Origin: an uncultured Eubacteriales bacterium
Lineage (GTDB): Bacteria; Bacillota; Clostridia; Christensenellales; CAG-917
DNA: 10,946 nt
Assembly (NCBI GenBank): GCA_900550855.1
Contig: URTQ01000038.1
Span: forward strand, 1-10,946
Reading direction: 5' to 3'
In this document: piece by piece, positions 1 through 5,851 of the stretch
Numbering within the stretch: position 1 is the first letter of the stretch
How the letters are laid out: the number at the start of each line of letters is the position of its first letter
Made by a program: the position numbers and the translations under genes
The notes under the pieces: generated by a model
What the model was told of the DNA's origin: nothing
Database searches by the model: none
What the model saw: the letters and a program-made list of their open reading frames with translations, nothing else

Positions 1-19
1 CTTGTTATATCACTCGTTC

Positions 20-48
20 ACGGGCGAAAAAAATCCACACTCGCCCGT
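20..48. other. 8-bp hairpin beside repeat copy 1
   Basis: ACGGGCGA (20-27) is perfectly complementary to TCGCCCGT (41-48), with a 13-nt A-rich loop between them. It takes the place where the two fuller copies of the dispersed repeat carry a different hairpin (their GCGCAGT stem), so it may be a variant module of the same element. No T-run follows on either strand, so it is not a standard terminator. Function unknown. Confidence 0.5.
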
Positions 49-50
49 TC

Positions 51-140
51 ACTTGTACTTTTCCGTCAAGCTCGACGCTCGCTTTTCTCGCCGCCGTTGC
101 GGCTCGTGTTCCGTCTACGAATAAGCATACTCCTTTAATA
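51..140 (+). repeat. Dispersed structured repeat, copy 1 (partial)
   Basis: This stretch matches the 3' third of the repeats at 9647-9900 and 10550-10812, in the same orientation. Shared blocks are CTTGTACTT..CCGTCAAGCTCG, CTCGCCGCC.TTGCGGCTCG and TTCCGTCT.CGAATAAGCA. The 5' two thirds are absent or lie replaced upstream, so the copy is truncated or of a variant type. The short GCCGC/GCGGC hairpin of the other copies is kept (loop CGTT). No protein-coding content is supported. Confidence 0.75.
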
Positions 141-258
141 CTCTAAACGCGCCAAACAGATGTATAATGCGTAAGAGGCATCCGAATGACAACCCTAATT
201 TACTTGTCGTAAATGAGTTGGCAGGCGGACTTTTTCACTTACTGCCCCATTATTCAAC
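141..258. other. Gene-free spacer with TTGTC-loop hairpin
   Basis: No gene is visible here. The interval holds a hairpin ATTTAC (198-203), loop TTGTC (204-208), GTAAAT (209-214), with weaker outer pairing CAAC/GTTG around it, and then a GGCAG...CTGCC pairing near 221-247. The 10-mer ACTTGTCGTA (202-211) recurs at 318-327 inside the large palindrome, where the same loop sits on a different stem. No tRNA or riboswitch fold is recognisable. Confidence 0.45.
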
Positions 259-385
259 CTATAAGCCGTCCATTGAGATGAAGAACAAGAAAGAGCCGCT
301 CTCATAGACACGAGCGTACTTGTCGTACGTGACTGTTTATGAGAGCGGCTCTGCCGAAGTTGTTCGCTCAATGGACGGCTTATAG
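259..385. repeat. 127-bp long imperfect palindrome at the metA 3' end
   Basis: Outer arms of 19 bp are perfect (259-277 CTATAAGCCGTCCATTGAG against 367-385). Inside them GAACAA (283-288) pairs with TTGTTC (360-365), then a perfect 15-bp stem (292-306 AGAGCCGCTCTCATA against 338-352), and at the tip CGTAC-TTGTC-GTACG (315-329). The whole unit therefore folds into one long hairpin with about 45 paired positions. The metA stop codon (380-382) and its last Leu codon lie inside the outer arm. No U-run follows on the minus strand, so it is not a classical intrinsic terminator; it could block exonucleases, mark a MITE-like insertion, or be a structured RNA. No transposase or reverse transcriptase is present in the window. 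Confidence 0.85.
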
Positions 386-1282
386 ATTAAAGGGCGTGAC
401 TTGGTAAACGTAATAATTCAACCAATTATAAAACAGTAAATTCGCCGCGCTACGCCACTTCATATCCACGCTGTCGAGAGAATCGTCGAGGAAATAATTG
501 ACGGGTTTAGAGATGGGCAAGCCTTTTTCAAGGTCGCGAAGATACTCGGATTTGAGGGTGAAACGGTCGTACTCGCTGTGACCGGTGAAGAAAAAGGATT
601 TGTTGTCGGTGGTTTTGGCGATGACTACGCCTGCTTGCGGCGATTCGGCAAGAATCTTGACGGACTGCACTTTGCGCAAGGCTTCCTCGTCGATTTCGGT
701 GTGGCGAGAGGTCGGGATATAGAAAGTGTCGTCCATTCCCTTCAAAAGCATATCGTTTTCAACGACGGCGTGAGCGGGATATATGCCGAAAAGCTTTTGC
801 GGCAAATTCCGCTTTTGTATGCCGAATTTGTGATAAAGAGCCGCTTGCGCGCCCCAGCATATGTAGATTGTGCTAGTTACGTTTTTGTCTGCAAAGTCGA
901 AAATCTGTTCGAGTTCCTTCCAGTACTTCACATCCTCGAAAGGTATGGTTTCGACGGGTGCGCCCGTGACTATCATTCCGTCGAACTTCATTCGCTTTAT
1001 CTCGTCGAGGCTCTTGTAAAAACGAATCATATGCCCTATCGAAACGTGCGTAGGCTCGTAGGAATCCGTCTTTATAAGCGTGACGTTGATTTGAAGCGGC
1101 GAGTTCGAAAGCAGCCTTATAAGTTGCGTTTCGGTGGTTTCTTTGGTGGGCATAAGGTTGAGAATAGCAATCTCGATGGGACGAATGTCCTGCCTCGTCG
1201 CCCTGTTTTCGTCCATAACGAAAATCTTTTCGTCGCTGAGGATTTTGTATGCGGGAAGTTGATTTGGGATAATTATAGGCAT
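380..1282 (-). CDS. metA: Homoserine O-acetyltransferase (MetA type)
   Basis: Acylates homoserine on its hydroxyl group, the first committed step to methionine, in the cytosol. The 300-aa protein has the normal MetA length and class-I glutamine-amidotransferase-like fold signatures: nucleophile Cys142 (CWGAQAALYHKFGI), His235 (TGHSEYDR) and Glu237, in the same numbering as the E. coli enzyme. Position 111 is Glu (GAPVE, 107-111); in this family Glu111 favours acetyl-CoA and Gly111 succinyl-CoA, so I infer O-acetylhomoserine as product although many databases name the family succinyltransferase. The start is supported by AGAGGTGA just upstream of the ATG. It lies 12 bp after metY, so the two are almost certainly cotranscribed. 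Its stop codon is buried in the arm of a long palindrome. Confidence 0.95.
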   Translation of the reverse strand: MPIIIPNQLPAYKILSDEKIFVMDENRATRQDIRPIEIAILNLMPTKETTETQLIRLLSNSPLQINVTLIKTDSYEPTHVSIGHMIRFYKSLDEIKRMKFDGMIVTGAPVETIPFEDVKYWKELEQIFDFADKNVTSTIYICWGAQAALYHKFGIQKRNLPQKLFGIYPAHAVVENDMLLKGMDDTFYIPTSRHTEIDEEALRKVQSVKILAESPQAGVVIAKTTDNKSFFFTGHSEYDRFTLKSEYLRDLEKGLPISKPVNYFLDDSLDSVDMKWRSAANLLFYNWLNYYVYQVTPFNL

Positions 1283-1294
1283 ACTGTCACCTCT

Positions 1295-2584
1295 TTACGC
1301 CTCGATATGCGCGCCGTCGAGCGCTTGCTTTATATCGTCTATGAGGTCGAGCGCACTTTCAAGACCGCAGGAAAGGCGCACGAGGTCGCCCGAAACGCCT
1401 GCCGCAACGAGTTCGTCGTCGGTGAGTTGGCGGTGCGTGGAACTTGCGGGGTGCAAACAGCAACTGCGCGCGTCGGCAACGTGGGTTTCGATTGCGACGA
1501 TTTTGAGTCCTTTCATAAACTCTTCCGCCGCTTTTCTTCCGCCCTTTACGCCGAAACTTACCACGCCGCAAGTGCCGCTCGGACAATACTTCTTGGCAAG
1601 TTCAAAGTCCTTGTCGCCTTGAAGCGATGGATATTTCACCCACGCAATACGCTCGTCGCTTGCAAGGTATTTTGCAACTTCGAGAGCGTTTTGGCAATGA
1701 CGTTGCATTCTGACGTGCAAACTTTCAAGACCGAGATTGAGCAAGAACGCGTTTTGCGGACTTTGGATAGACCCGAAATCTCTCATAAGTTGCGCAGTGC
1801 ATTTTGTGATAAACGCGCCGCCCTTGCCGAATTTTTCGGCGTAGGTTATGCCGTGATAACTCTCGTCGGGCGTGCAAAGTCCGGGGAATTTGTCCGCGTG
1901 CGCGAGCCAGTCGAAGTTGCCGCCGTCAACGATTGCGCCGCCGACAGCCGCGCCGTGTCCGTCCATATACTTGGTCGTGGAATGGGTGACTATGTCCGCG
2001 CCCCACTCTATCGGACGGCAGTTTATAGGCGTTGCAAACGTATTGTCGACGATAAGAGGCACGCCGTGCTTGTGCGCGACCTTTGCAAACAACTCGATGT
2101 CGAACATTCTGAGCGCGGGATTTGCGATGGTTTCGCCGAACACCGCTTTCGTGTTAGGCTTAAACGCGGATTCTATTTCTTCTTCCGTGCTGTCGGGCGA
2201 AATGAACGTGAAATCGACGCCCATCTTTCGCATAGTCACGTTGAAAAGGTTGTACGTTCCGCCGTAAATGGAACTTGTCGATATAACGTGGTCGCCCGAG
2301 TTGGCGATATTGAAAACGGCGTAAAAGTTTGCCGCCTGACCCGACGACGTGAGCATACCCGCGCTTCCGCCTTCGAGTTCGGCGATTTTTGCCGCAACGT
2401 AATCGTTGGTGGGGTTTTGAAGACGAGTGTAGAAATAGCCGCTCGCTTCGAGGTCGAACAGTTTTGCCATATCGTCGCTGGTGTCGTATTTGAAAGTCGT
2501 GCTTTGAATGATGGGAATTTGGCGCGGCTCGCCGTTTTTTGGCGTATAGCCGCCTTGTACGCAAGTGGTTTCGATTCTTTTCAT
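1295..2584 (-). CDS. metY: O-acetylhomoserine sulfhydrylase (MetY)
   Basis: A PLP enzyme of the Cys/Met metabolism family, 429 aa from the chosen ATG. It condenses O-acetylhomoserine with sulfide to give homocysteine. Visible signatures: YFYTRLQNPTND (50-61), a glycine-rich SSGQAAN phosphate-binding turn (80-86), VDNTFATP (179-186, with the cofactor Asp180) and the Schiff-base lysine Lys205 in HSTTKYMDGHG. The frame is open upstream to 2698, but that extra stretch is lysine-rich, has no family resemblance and would start with TTG; the ATG at 2584 has AAGAGG about 7 nt upstream and gives the usual MKRIETTCVQGGY N-terminus. It precedes metA by 12 bp, which fits a direct-sulfhydrylation methionine unit. 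O-succinylhomoserine or cystathionine gamma-synthase activity is less likely given MetA Glu111. Confidence 0.95.
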   Translation of the reverse strand: MKRIETTCVQGGYTPKNGEPRQIPIIQSTTFKYDTSDDMAKLFDLEASGYFYTRLQNPTNDYVAAKIAELEGGSAGMLTSSGQAANFYAVFNIANSGDHVISTSSIYGGTYNLFNVTMRKMGVDFTFISPDSTEEEIESAFKPNTKAVFGETIANPALRMFDIELFAKVAHKHGVPLIVDNTFATPINCRPIEWGADIVTHSTTKYMDGHGAAVGGAIVDGGNFDWLAHADKFPGLCTPDESYHGITYAEKFGKGGAFITKCTAQLMRDFGSIQSPQNAFLLNLGLESLHVRMQRHCQNALEVAKYLASDERIAWVKYPSLQGDKDFELAKKYCPSGTCGVVSFGVKGGRKAAEEFMKGLKIVAIETHVADARSCCLHPASSTHRQLTDDELVAAGVSGDLVRLSCGLESALDLIDDIKQALDGAHIEA

Positions 2585-2597
2585 ATGCAACCTCTTA

Positions 2598-2612
2598 CGC
2601 GCTTTTCGCGCG
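2598..2612 (-). promoter_or_regulatory. Hairpin immediately upstream of the metY RBS
   Basis: On the minus strand CGCGC-GAAAA-GCGCG forms a 5-bp all-GC stem that ends one or two bases before the AAGAGG ribosome binding site of metY (2591-2596). The preceding ~60 nt of leader is almost free of G (A/C-rich) and should be unstructured. The arrangement could affect ribosome access, but no known methionine riboswitch or T-box is recognisable in the 133 bp between smpB and metY. Confidence 0.35.
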
Positions 2613-2666
2613 GTATTTTTGGGTGTATTTTCGGTGTTTTTTGTCGGTTTGATTGTAGGTTTGTGT

Positions 2667-2698
2667 TTTGAAAATATAAAGCGAGTTTTCAAATACAA
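2667..2698 (-). promoter_or_regulatory. Candidate metY-metA promoter with 8-bp inverted repeat
   Basis: A possible promoter reads TTGTAT (-35, 2693-2698), 16-bp spacer, TATTTT (-10, 2671-2676), both imperfect. A perfect inverted repeat, TTTGAAAA (2667-2674) and TTTTCAAA (2686-2693) separated by 11 bp, covers the -10 and most of the spacer, the usual place for a repressor operator. The regulator is unknown. Confidence 0.35.
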
Positions 2699-2717
2699 AA
2701 CGTATCGGCAAGCAGAA

Positions 2718-3170
2718 TTATCTGTTGTATTCTTTCATAACTCTTTGCAAATTGCGTTTGTTTTCTTTCTCTTTTATCGCTTCGCGCTTGTCGTGAAGTT
2801 CCTTACCTCTGCAAAGACCGAGTTCGATTTTCACGAGAGCGTCCTTAAAATAGACTTTGAGCGGAATGAGCGTATACCCTTTTTGCTCGACTTTGCCGCG
2901 AAGTTTGTTGATTTCCGAGCGGTTGAGAAGAAGTTTTCTCGTGCGGCGCGGGTCGACGTTGTTGTAACTGCCCATTTTGTACGGCGAGATATGCGCGCCG
3001 AGCATAAAGACTTCGCCGTTTTTGATTATGACGAAACTGTCGCGAAGATTGACCGCACCCAAGCGTACGGATTTAACCTCGCAACCGACGAGCGCGATAC
3101 CTGCCTCGTAGGTGTCTTCGACGAAATAGTCGTGATAGGCTTTTTTGTTTGTTGCAACTACGTTTATCAT
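2718..3170 (-). CDS. smpB: SsrA-binding protein SmpB
   Basis: The protein partner of tmRNA in trans-translation: it binds tmRNA and places it in the A site of stalled ribosomes. The 150-aa length is normal. Family marks are [20 protein letters not shown] (8-27), [10 protein letters not shown] (29-38), VNLRDSFV (40-47), the HISPY motif, [10 protein letters not shown] and the basic C-terminal tail ([20 protein letters not shown]) that enters the mRNA channel. The ATG chosen gives the shortest normal SmpB N-terminus; there is no Shine-Dalgarno sequence before it (see the promoter entry). Usual Firmicutes neighbours are secG and rnr upstream; secG is here but rnr is not between them, and a terminator separates secG from smpB. 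Confidence 0.97.
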   Translation of the reverse strand: MINVVATNKKAYHDYFVEDTYEAGIALVGCEVKSVRLGAVNLRDSFVIIKNGEVFMLGAHISPYKMGSYNNVDPRRTRKLLLNRSEINKLRGKVEQKGYTLIPLKVYFKDALVKIELGLCRGKELHDKREAIKEKENKRNLQRVMKEYNR

Positions 3171-3176
3171 ACTATT

Positions 3177-3205
3177 ATTATATATTATCCGTTCAAGTTA
3201 TTCAA
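3177..3205 (-). promoter_or_regulatory. smpB promoter, probably leaderless
   Basis: TTGAAT (-35, 3200-3205), exactly 17 bp, TATAAT (-10, 3177-3182). Only six bases (AATAGT) separate the -10 hexamer from the smpB ATG (3168-3170), so transcription should start at or within a base or two of the ATG. No purine-rich ribosome binding site is present between -10 and ATG, consistent with a leaderless message. Confidence 0.7.
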
Positions 3206-3240
3206 GAGTTGGACGAATCAAAAAATCTCGTCTTTTGCCG

Positions 3241-3273
3241 AATAAAACAAAACGGCTCGCAAAACGAGCCGTT
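3241..3273 (-). terminator. Intrinsic terminator of secG
   Basis: A perfect 9-bp stem AACGGCTCG/CGAGCCGTT (3251-3259 and 3265-3273) with a 5-nt loop, followed on the minus strand by TTTTGTTTTATT. It lies about 20 bp after the secG stop and isolates secG from smpB. Confidence 0.9.
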
Positions 3274-3294
3274 CGATACTTTACATTGTGACGA

Positions 3295-3612
3295 TTAAGC
3301 ACCTTGTGAGATAAGACCCCACATTACGAAGCAGATGATCGAGCAAATCATAATGAAGGCGAAAAGACCGAAGGTGATCTTTTTCAAAATGCTTTCCTTG
3401 TTGGTCGACTTGTTCTTGCCGTAGTAAGTATCGCTCGCGCCCGTGATGACGCCAACGTTGTCGTTTGTGCCTTTTTGCATCATTATTACGACGATGATTG
3501 CAACAGCGGCAACCACCATCAATATGAGAAACACTTTCAAACATATTTCATAATCCGCATATCTCACGCCTTGTTCGGCAGCAAGAAGGATTGCGTTCAA
3601 TGTATCAAGCAT
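3295..3612 (-). CDS. secG: Protein translocase subunit SecG
   Basis: Small membrane subunit of the SecYEG preprotein channel. The 105 residues hold two hydrophobic segments, about 23-45 (CLKVFLILMVVAAVAIIVVIMM) and 80-101 (TFGLFAFIMICSIICFVMWGLI), joined by a polar loop with the family-typical QKGTNDNVGVITGASDTYYGKNK pattern (46-68, read in two parts). The start has a strong AGGAGG seven to eight nt upstream and a good promoter. It is monocistronic here: a terminator follows directly. It is divergent from the ferritin-like gene. Confidence 0.95.
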   Translation of the reverse strand: MLDTLNAILLAAEQGVRYADYEICLKVFLILMVVAAVAIIVVIMMQKGTNDNVGVITGASDTYYGKNKSTNKESILKKITFGLFAFIMICSIICFVMWGLISQGA

Positions 3613-3619
3613 ATCTATA

Positions 3620-3669
3620 CCTCCTAAAAGTTACTTTGAAATTTTAGCACACGAAAAGGCAATTTGCAA
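3620..3669 (-). promoter_or_regulatory. secG promoter and strong RBS
   Basis: TTGCAA (-35, 3664-3669), 17 bp, TAAAAT (-10, 3641-3646) preceded by TGC, which makes an extended -10. The expected start is near 3634, giving a ~22-nt leader that contains AGGAGG (3620-3625) before the ATG at 3612. Confidence 0.75.
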
Positions 3670-3725
3670 GCGGTTTTATATATATTTTGAACGTTAATTG
3701 CCGCATATGGCAACTTTTTTCGAGT

Positions 3726-3778
3726 TTGCACACAATTTGCGCGAGGTGAATATAATGTGCAAAATCAAGCGAGGTGAA
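3726..3778 (+). promoter_or_regulatory. Ferritin-like gene promoter region with duplicated GCGAGGTGAA
   Basis: A perfect TATAAT (3751-3756) has only a suboptimal -35 candidate, TTGCAC (3726-3731) at 19 bp. The 10-mer GCGAGGTGAA occurs twice, at 3741-3750 and 3769-3778; the second copy is the ribosome binding site of the gene starting at 3781. A weak TTGCC-GCATAT-GGCAA inverted repeat (3698-3713) lies just upstream and could be an operator. Use of an alternative sigma factor cannot be excluded. Confidence 0.45.
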
Positions 3779-3780
3779 AT

Positions 3781-4290
3781 ATGGACTTATCAAAATACGC
3801 AAGCGAATTGCCGTACCCCGAAATAGAAGTCGAGCAAAACGTTGCCGAATCCAAACTTCTAATGCCGGTATATTCGGGCTCGTCGGGCGAGTTGACCGCC
3901 GTTTTGACGTACTGTTTTCAACTTTACATAACGCCGAAATATCCCGATATTCAAGAGGCGCTCGAAGGCATTGCAATAACCGAAATGCGGCATCACGAAC
4001 TGCTGGGCAAAACCATATACAAACTCGGCGGCTACCCTATTATGGGCGCGCGCACCTACTGGAACGGAAGTTTTGCAAACTATACCCTCGACCCCAAAAG
4101 ATACCTTCGCGAAAACATACTCGCCGAGCAAAACGCGATTATGAACTACGAGCGCACCATTTTGAATTTGTCCACCGACAGCGTGAAAATGCTGCTCGAA
4201 CGAATCATTCTCGACGAGGAAATACATATCAAAATTTTCAAGCAACTGCTCAAAGACCACTTTGACGTCGAATGTGAAAAAACGAGATAA
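3781..4290 (+). CDS. Ferritin-like (di-metal four-helix) protein
   Basis: A 169-aa protein of the ferritin-like superfamily, resembling the short rubrerythrin/manganese-catalase-like proteins common in Clostridia. Helix-borne carboxylate/histidine positions are visible: Glu37 (GELTA), Glu68-x2-His71 (EMRH), the EN..AEQNAIMNYE helix (111-124) and Glu146-x2-His149 (EEIH). Two ExxH pairs plus two further Glu match a di-iron or di-manganese site. The likely role is peroxide or oxygen detoxification or metal handling; the substrate cannot be read from sequence. There is no rubredoxin-type Cys4 tail, so it is not a full rubrerythrin. GAGGTG sits just before the ATG. It is the only plus-strand gene, divergent from secG and convergent with the ywlE operon. 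Confidence 0.8.
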   Translation: MDLSKYASELPYPEIEVEQNVAESKLLMPVYSGSSGELTAVLTYCFQLYITPKYPDIQEALEGIAITEMRHHELLGKTIYKLGGYPIMGARTYWNGSFANYTLDPKRYLRENILAEQNAIMNYERTILNLSTDSVKMLLERIILDEEIHIKIFKQLLKDHFDVECEKTR

Positions 4291-4308
4291 ACAAGCGGCA
4301 AAAACCGA

Positions 4309-4359
4309 GATTGCAACGCTTTTGCAAATACGATCGAAAAAGCGCAAAAAGCGGCAATC
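4309..4359. other. Imperfect hairpin in the convergent 3' region
   Basis: GATTGC (4309-4314) pairs with GCAATC (4354-4359), and CGCTTTTGC (4317-4325) with GCAAAAAGCG (4344-4353) apart from one bulge, around an 18-nt loop. It lies between the ferritin-like stop codon and the shared terminator and probably forms in the ferritin-like mRNA 3' end. No T-run follows, so it is not itself a terminator. No gene is supported in 4291-4413. Confidence 0.45.
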
Positions 4360-4400
4360 TAATAGGATATATTTATTGAAATCAAAAGAATCAAGCAACA

Positions 4401-4430
4401 AAAAAACAGACGTTCAAGCGTCTGTTTTTT
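4401..4430. terminator. Bidirectional intrinsic terminator
   Basis: ACAGACG (4406-4412) and CGTCTGT (4419-4425) form a stem with a 6-nt loop, with six A before and six T after, so both strands have a U-tract. It ends the plus-strand ferritin-like transcript and the minus-strand era-to-ywlE operon. On the minus strand the ywlE stop codon (4414-4416) falls in the loop and its last codons form the first arm. Confidence 0.9.
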
Positions 4431-4857
4431 GCGTTGCGCGATAAATTGAATCAAGACCGTTCCAAAGAATTTTGTACACGTTTTCGTAAGCCTCGACGCC
4501 CTGTCCGTATGGGTCGGGAACGTCCTGTCCGAAAAGCCTCGAAAGCACGATTAAATTGCGCTTTTTGCCGTAATTCTGCACGAGAACTTGCTCGTGATAT
4601 TCAGTCATAACGAACACGAAATCCGCCTTTTTATATAGTTGTTTCGTGCAAAATTGCGATTGCTTGTCAAAGTACGGCACGCCGTGTCTGTCGAGCGTTG
4701 CAAGGCAAAAGGGATTTATTCTGTCGTTTGAGAGTATCAAGCCTGCGCTGTCGACTTCGACGTCCTCAATGCCTCTTGCTCGCAAAAACGCTTTGAACAT
4801 ATATTCCGCCATAGGCGAGCGGCAAGTGTTTGCCGAGCATACGAACAGCACTTTCAT
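4414..4857 (-). CDS. ywlE: Low-molecular-weight phosphatase, protein arginine phosphatase type (YwlE)
   Basis: A 147-aa LMW-PTP family enzyme. The P-loop is C7-SANTC-R13-S, nucleophile Cys7, phosphate-binding Arg13, and the general acid is Asp115 in DPYG. Residue 11 is Thr; in the family Thr at this place marks phosphoarginine phosphatases such as B. subtilis YwlE, whereas tyrosine phosphatases usually have Ile. I therefore infer that it removes the arginine phosphate tag placed by McsB, the signal for ClpCP degradation; no mcsB lies in this window. Its ATG overlaps the ywlC stop (ATGA, 4854-4857), which implies translational coupling and matches the ywlC-ywlE linkage of Bacillus. It is the last gene of its operon; its stop lies within the terminator loop. 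Confidence 0.9.
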   Translation of the reverse strand: MKVLFVCSANTCRSPMAEYMFKAFLRARGIEDVEVDSAGLILSNDRINPFCLATLDRHGVPYFDKQSQFCTKQLYKKADFVFVMTEYHEQVLVQNYGKKRNLIVLSRLFGQDVPDPYGQGVEAYENVYKILWNGLDSIYRATQKTDA

Positions 4858-5837
4858 ACGCTCTTGCCCCCTGCGGCTTTCTCTACTCTGTTCATAACCG
4901 ACGCTTCGAGTCCCGTTCCGTCAAGGTGTTCGATGATTATGTAGTCGTACTCTTTTTCCGCCGTATGCAACGCAGAATACACGTTGCGGGTGTAGTCCTC
5001 GACGGTGATTCCAAGCGAAATTTGCGCACGGTCTTTGACTTTATCTCTGTAAATATCGCGGGCGACTATGACAGGATTTTTGCCCTCTGCGACTTTTTTG
5101 TCGTACTGCGAAATTGCGTGGTCGATATTTTCCGCCATAACCGTTTCGACGATAGGCGCATAGTGCGTGTATTTCATTCCCGGGGCTTTTGCGATTTTGA
5201 TAACCTTTCCGTTTTGGCTGACCTGTCCCACGATGTCGAGAAGCATATCTGCGGTTATCGCACCCGGACGAAGTATCGTCGGCGTATCGCAAGTGAGGTC
5301 GAGCACGGTGGATTCGATACCCACGCCGCACGGACCGTCGTCCAAAATGAGTTCCACACGTCCTTGCAAGTCCTCGTAAACGTGTTGCGCCGTCGTTGGC
5401 GAGATGTGTTTAGAGCGGTTTGCGGACGGCGCGGCAAGCGGTTTGCTGTTTGCAATAAGTTCGCGCGCCCACTTGTTGTTTGGCATACGGATACCCACCG
5501 TTTCGCCGCCTGCGGTGACGATATACGGGATTTTGTCGCTCTTGTTGAGTATAACTGTGAGCGGACCGGGCATAAAGCGAGAAGCAAGTTCGTAGAACTT
5601 GTCGGGGATATCCTTTGCGATGTCCTTGACCTGTTCGAGCGAGGATATATGCACAATGAGCGGATTGTCCTGCGGTCTGCCCTTTGCCTCGAATATTTTT
5701 GCGACCGCGTTTTCGTCAAAGGCGTTTGCGCCGAGTCCGTACACGGTTTCCGTCGGAAACACTACGAGTCCGCCCTCGTTTATTATTTTTGCGCCTTTTT
5801 GGATTGCGTCGCTTGCTTTTTCGATTGTAGTAATCAT
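4854..5837 (-). CDS. ywlC: L-threonylcarbamoyladenylate synthase (Sua5/YwlC)
   Basis: Makes threonylcarbamoyl-AMP from threonine, bicarbonate and ATP for the t6A37 modification of ANN-decoding tRNAs. The 327-aa protein has the YrdC domain (about 10-200: PTETVYGLG 28-36, KGRPQDNPL 52-60, PGPLT 90-94, APSAN 136-140, GIESTV 173-178, LRPGAI 189-194) and, after the linker APGMKYTHYAP (218-228), the extra C-terminal Sua5 domain. It is thus the long Sua5 form rather than short TsaC. The frame is open upstream to 6200, but that part lies inside the lipoprotein gene in another frame and is not family sequence; the ATG at 5837 with AGGG 7 nt before it gives the right N-terminus. It starts 14 bp after the lipoprotein stop and overlaps ywlE by 4 bp. 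Confidence 0.95.
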   Translation of the reverse strand: MITTIEKASDAIQKGAKIINEGGLVVFPTETVYGLGANAFDENAVAKIFEAKGRPQDNPLIVHISSLEQVKDIAKDIPDKFYELASRFMPGPLTVILNKSDKIPYIVTAGGETVGIRMPNNKWARELIANSKPLAAPSANRSKHISPTTAQHVYEDLQGRVELILDDGPCGVGIESTVLDLTCDTPTILRPGAITADMLLDIVGQVSQNGKVIKIAKAPGMKYTHYAPIVETVMAENIDHAISQYDKKVAEGKNPVIVARDIYRDKVKDRAQISLGITVEDYTRNVYSALHTAEKEYDYIIIEHLDGTGLEASVMNRVEKAAGGKSV

Positions 5838-5851
5838 TTGTATGCCCTGAC

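Noticed and set aside
14..22. tRNA, rRNA or tmRNA genes anywhere in the window
   Set aside because: No cloverleaf with TTC-type T-loop plus CCA end and no rRNA signature was found on either strand; coordinates here are only a placeholder at the left edge.
259..385. Retron non-coding RNA
   Set aside because: The nested arms look similar in outline, but no reverse transcriptase or effector gene is in the window and no branching G context could be established.
578..2671. 697-codon open frame on the plus strand opposite metA and metY
   Set aside because: It is the shadow of two well-identified genes; it has no ribosome binding site, no family resemblance and a Phe/Val/Arg-rich composition typical of antisense frames here.
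2585..2698. N-terminal extension of MetY by 38 codons
   Set aside because: The frame is open, but it would start at TTG without a ribosome binding site and overlap the promoter; the extra residues have no family counterpart.
2585..2717. SAM riboswitch or T-box upstream of metY
   Set aside because: The 133-bp interval is largely unstructured A/C-rich leader; the conserved SAM-I core and the T-box sequence are not present.
4262..4444. 60-codon plus-strand frame after the ferritin-like gene
   Set aside because: Lys/Ser-rich, no ribosome binding site, and it reads straight through the terminator hairpin.
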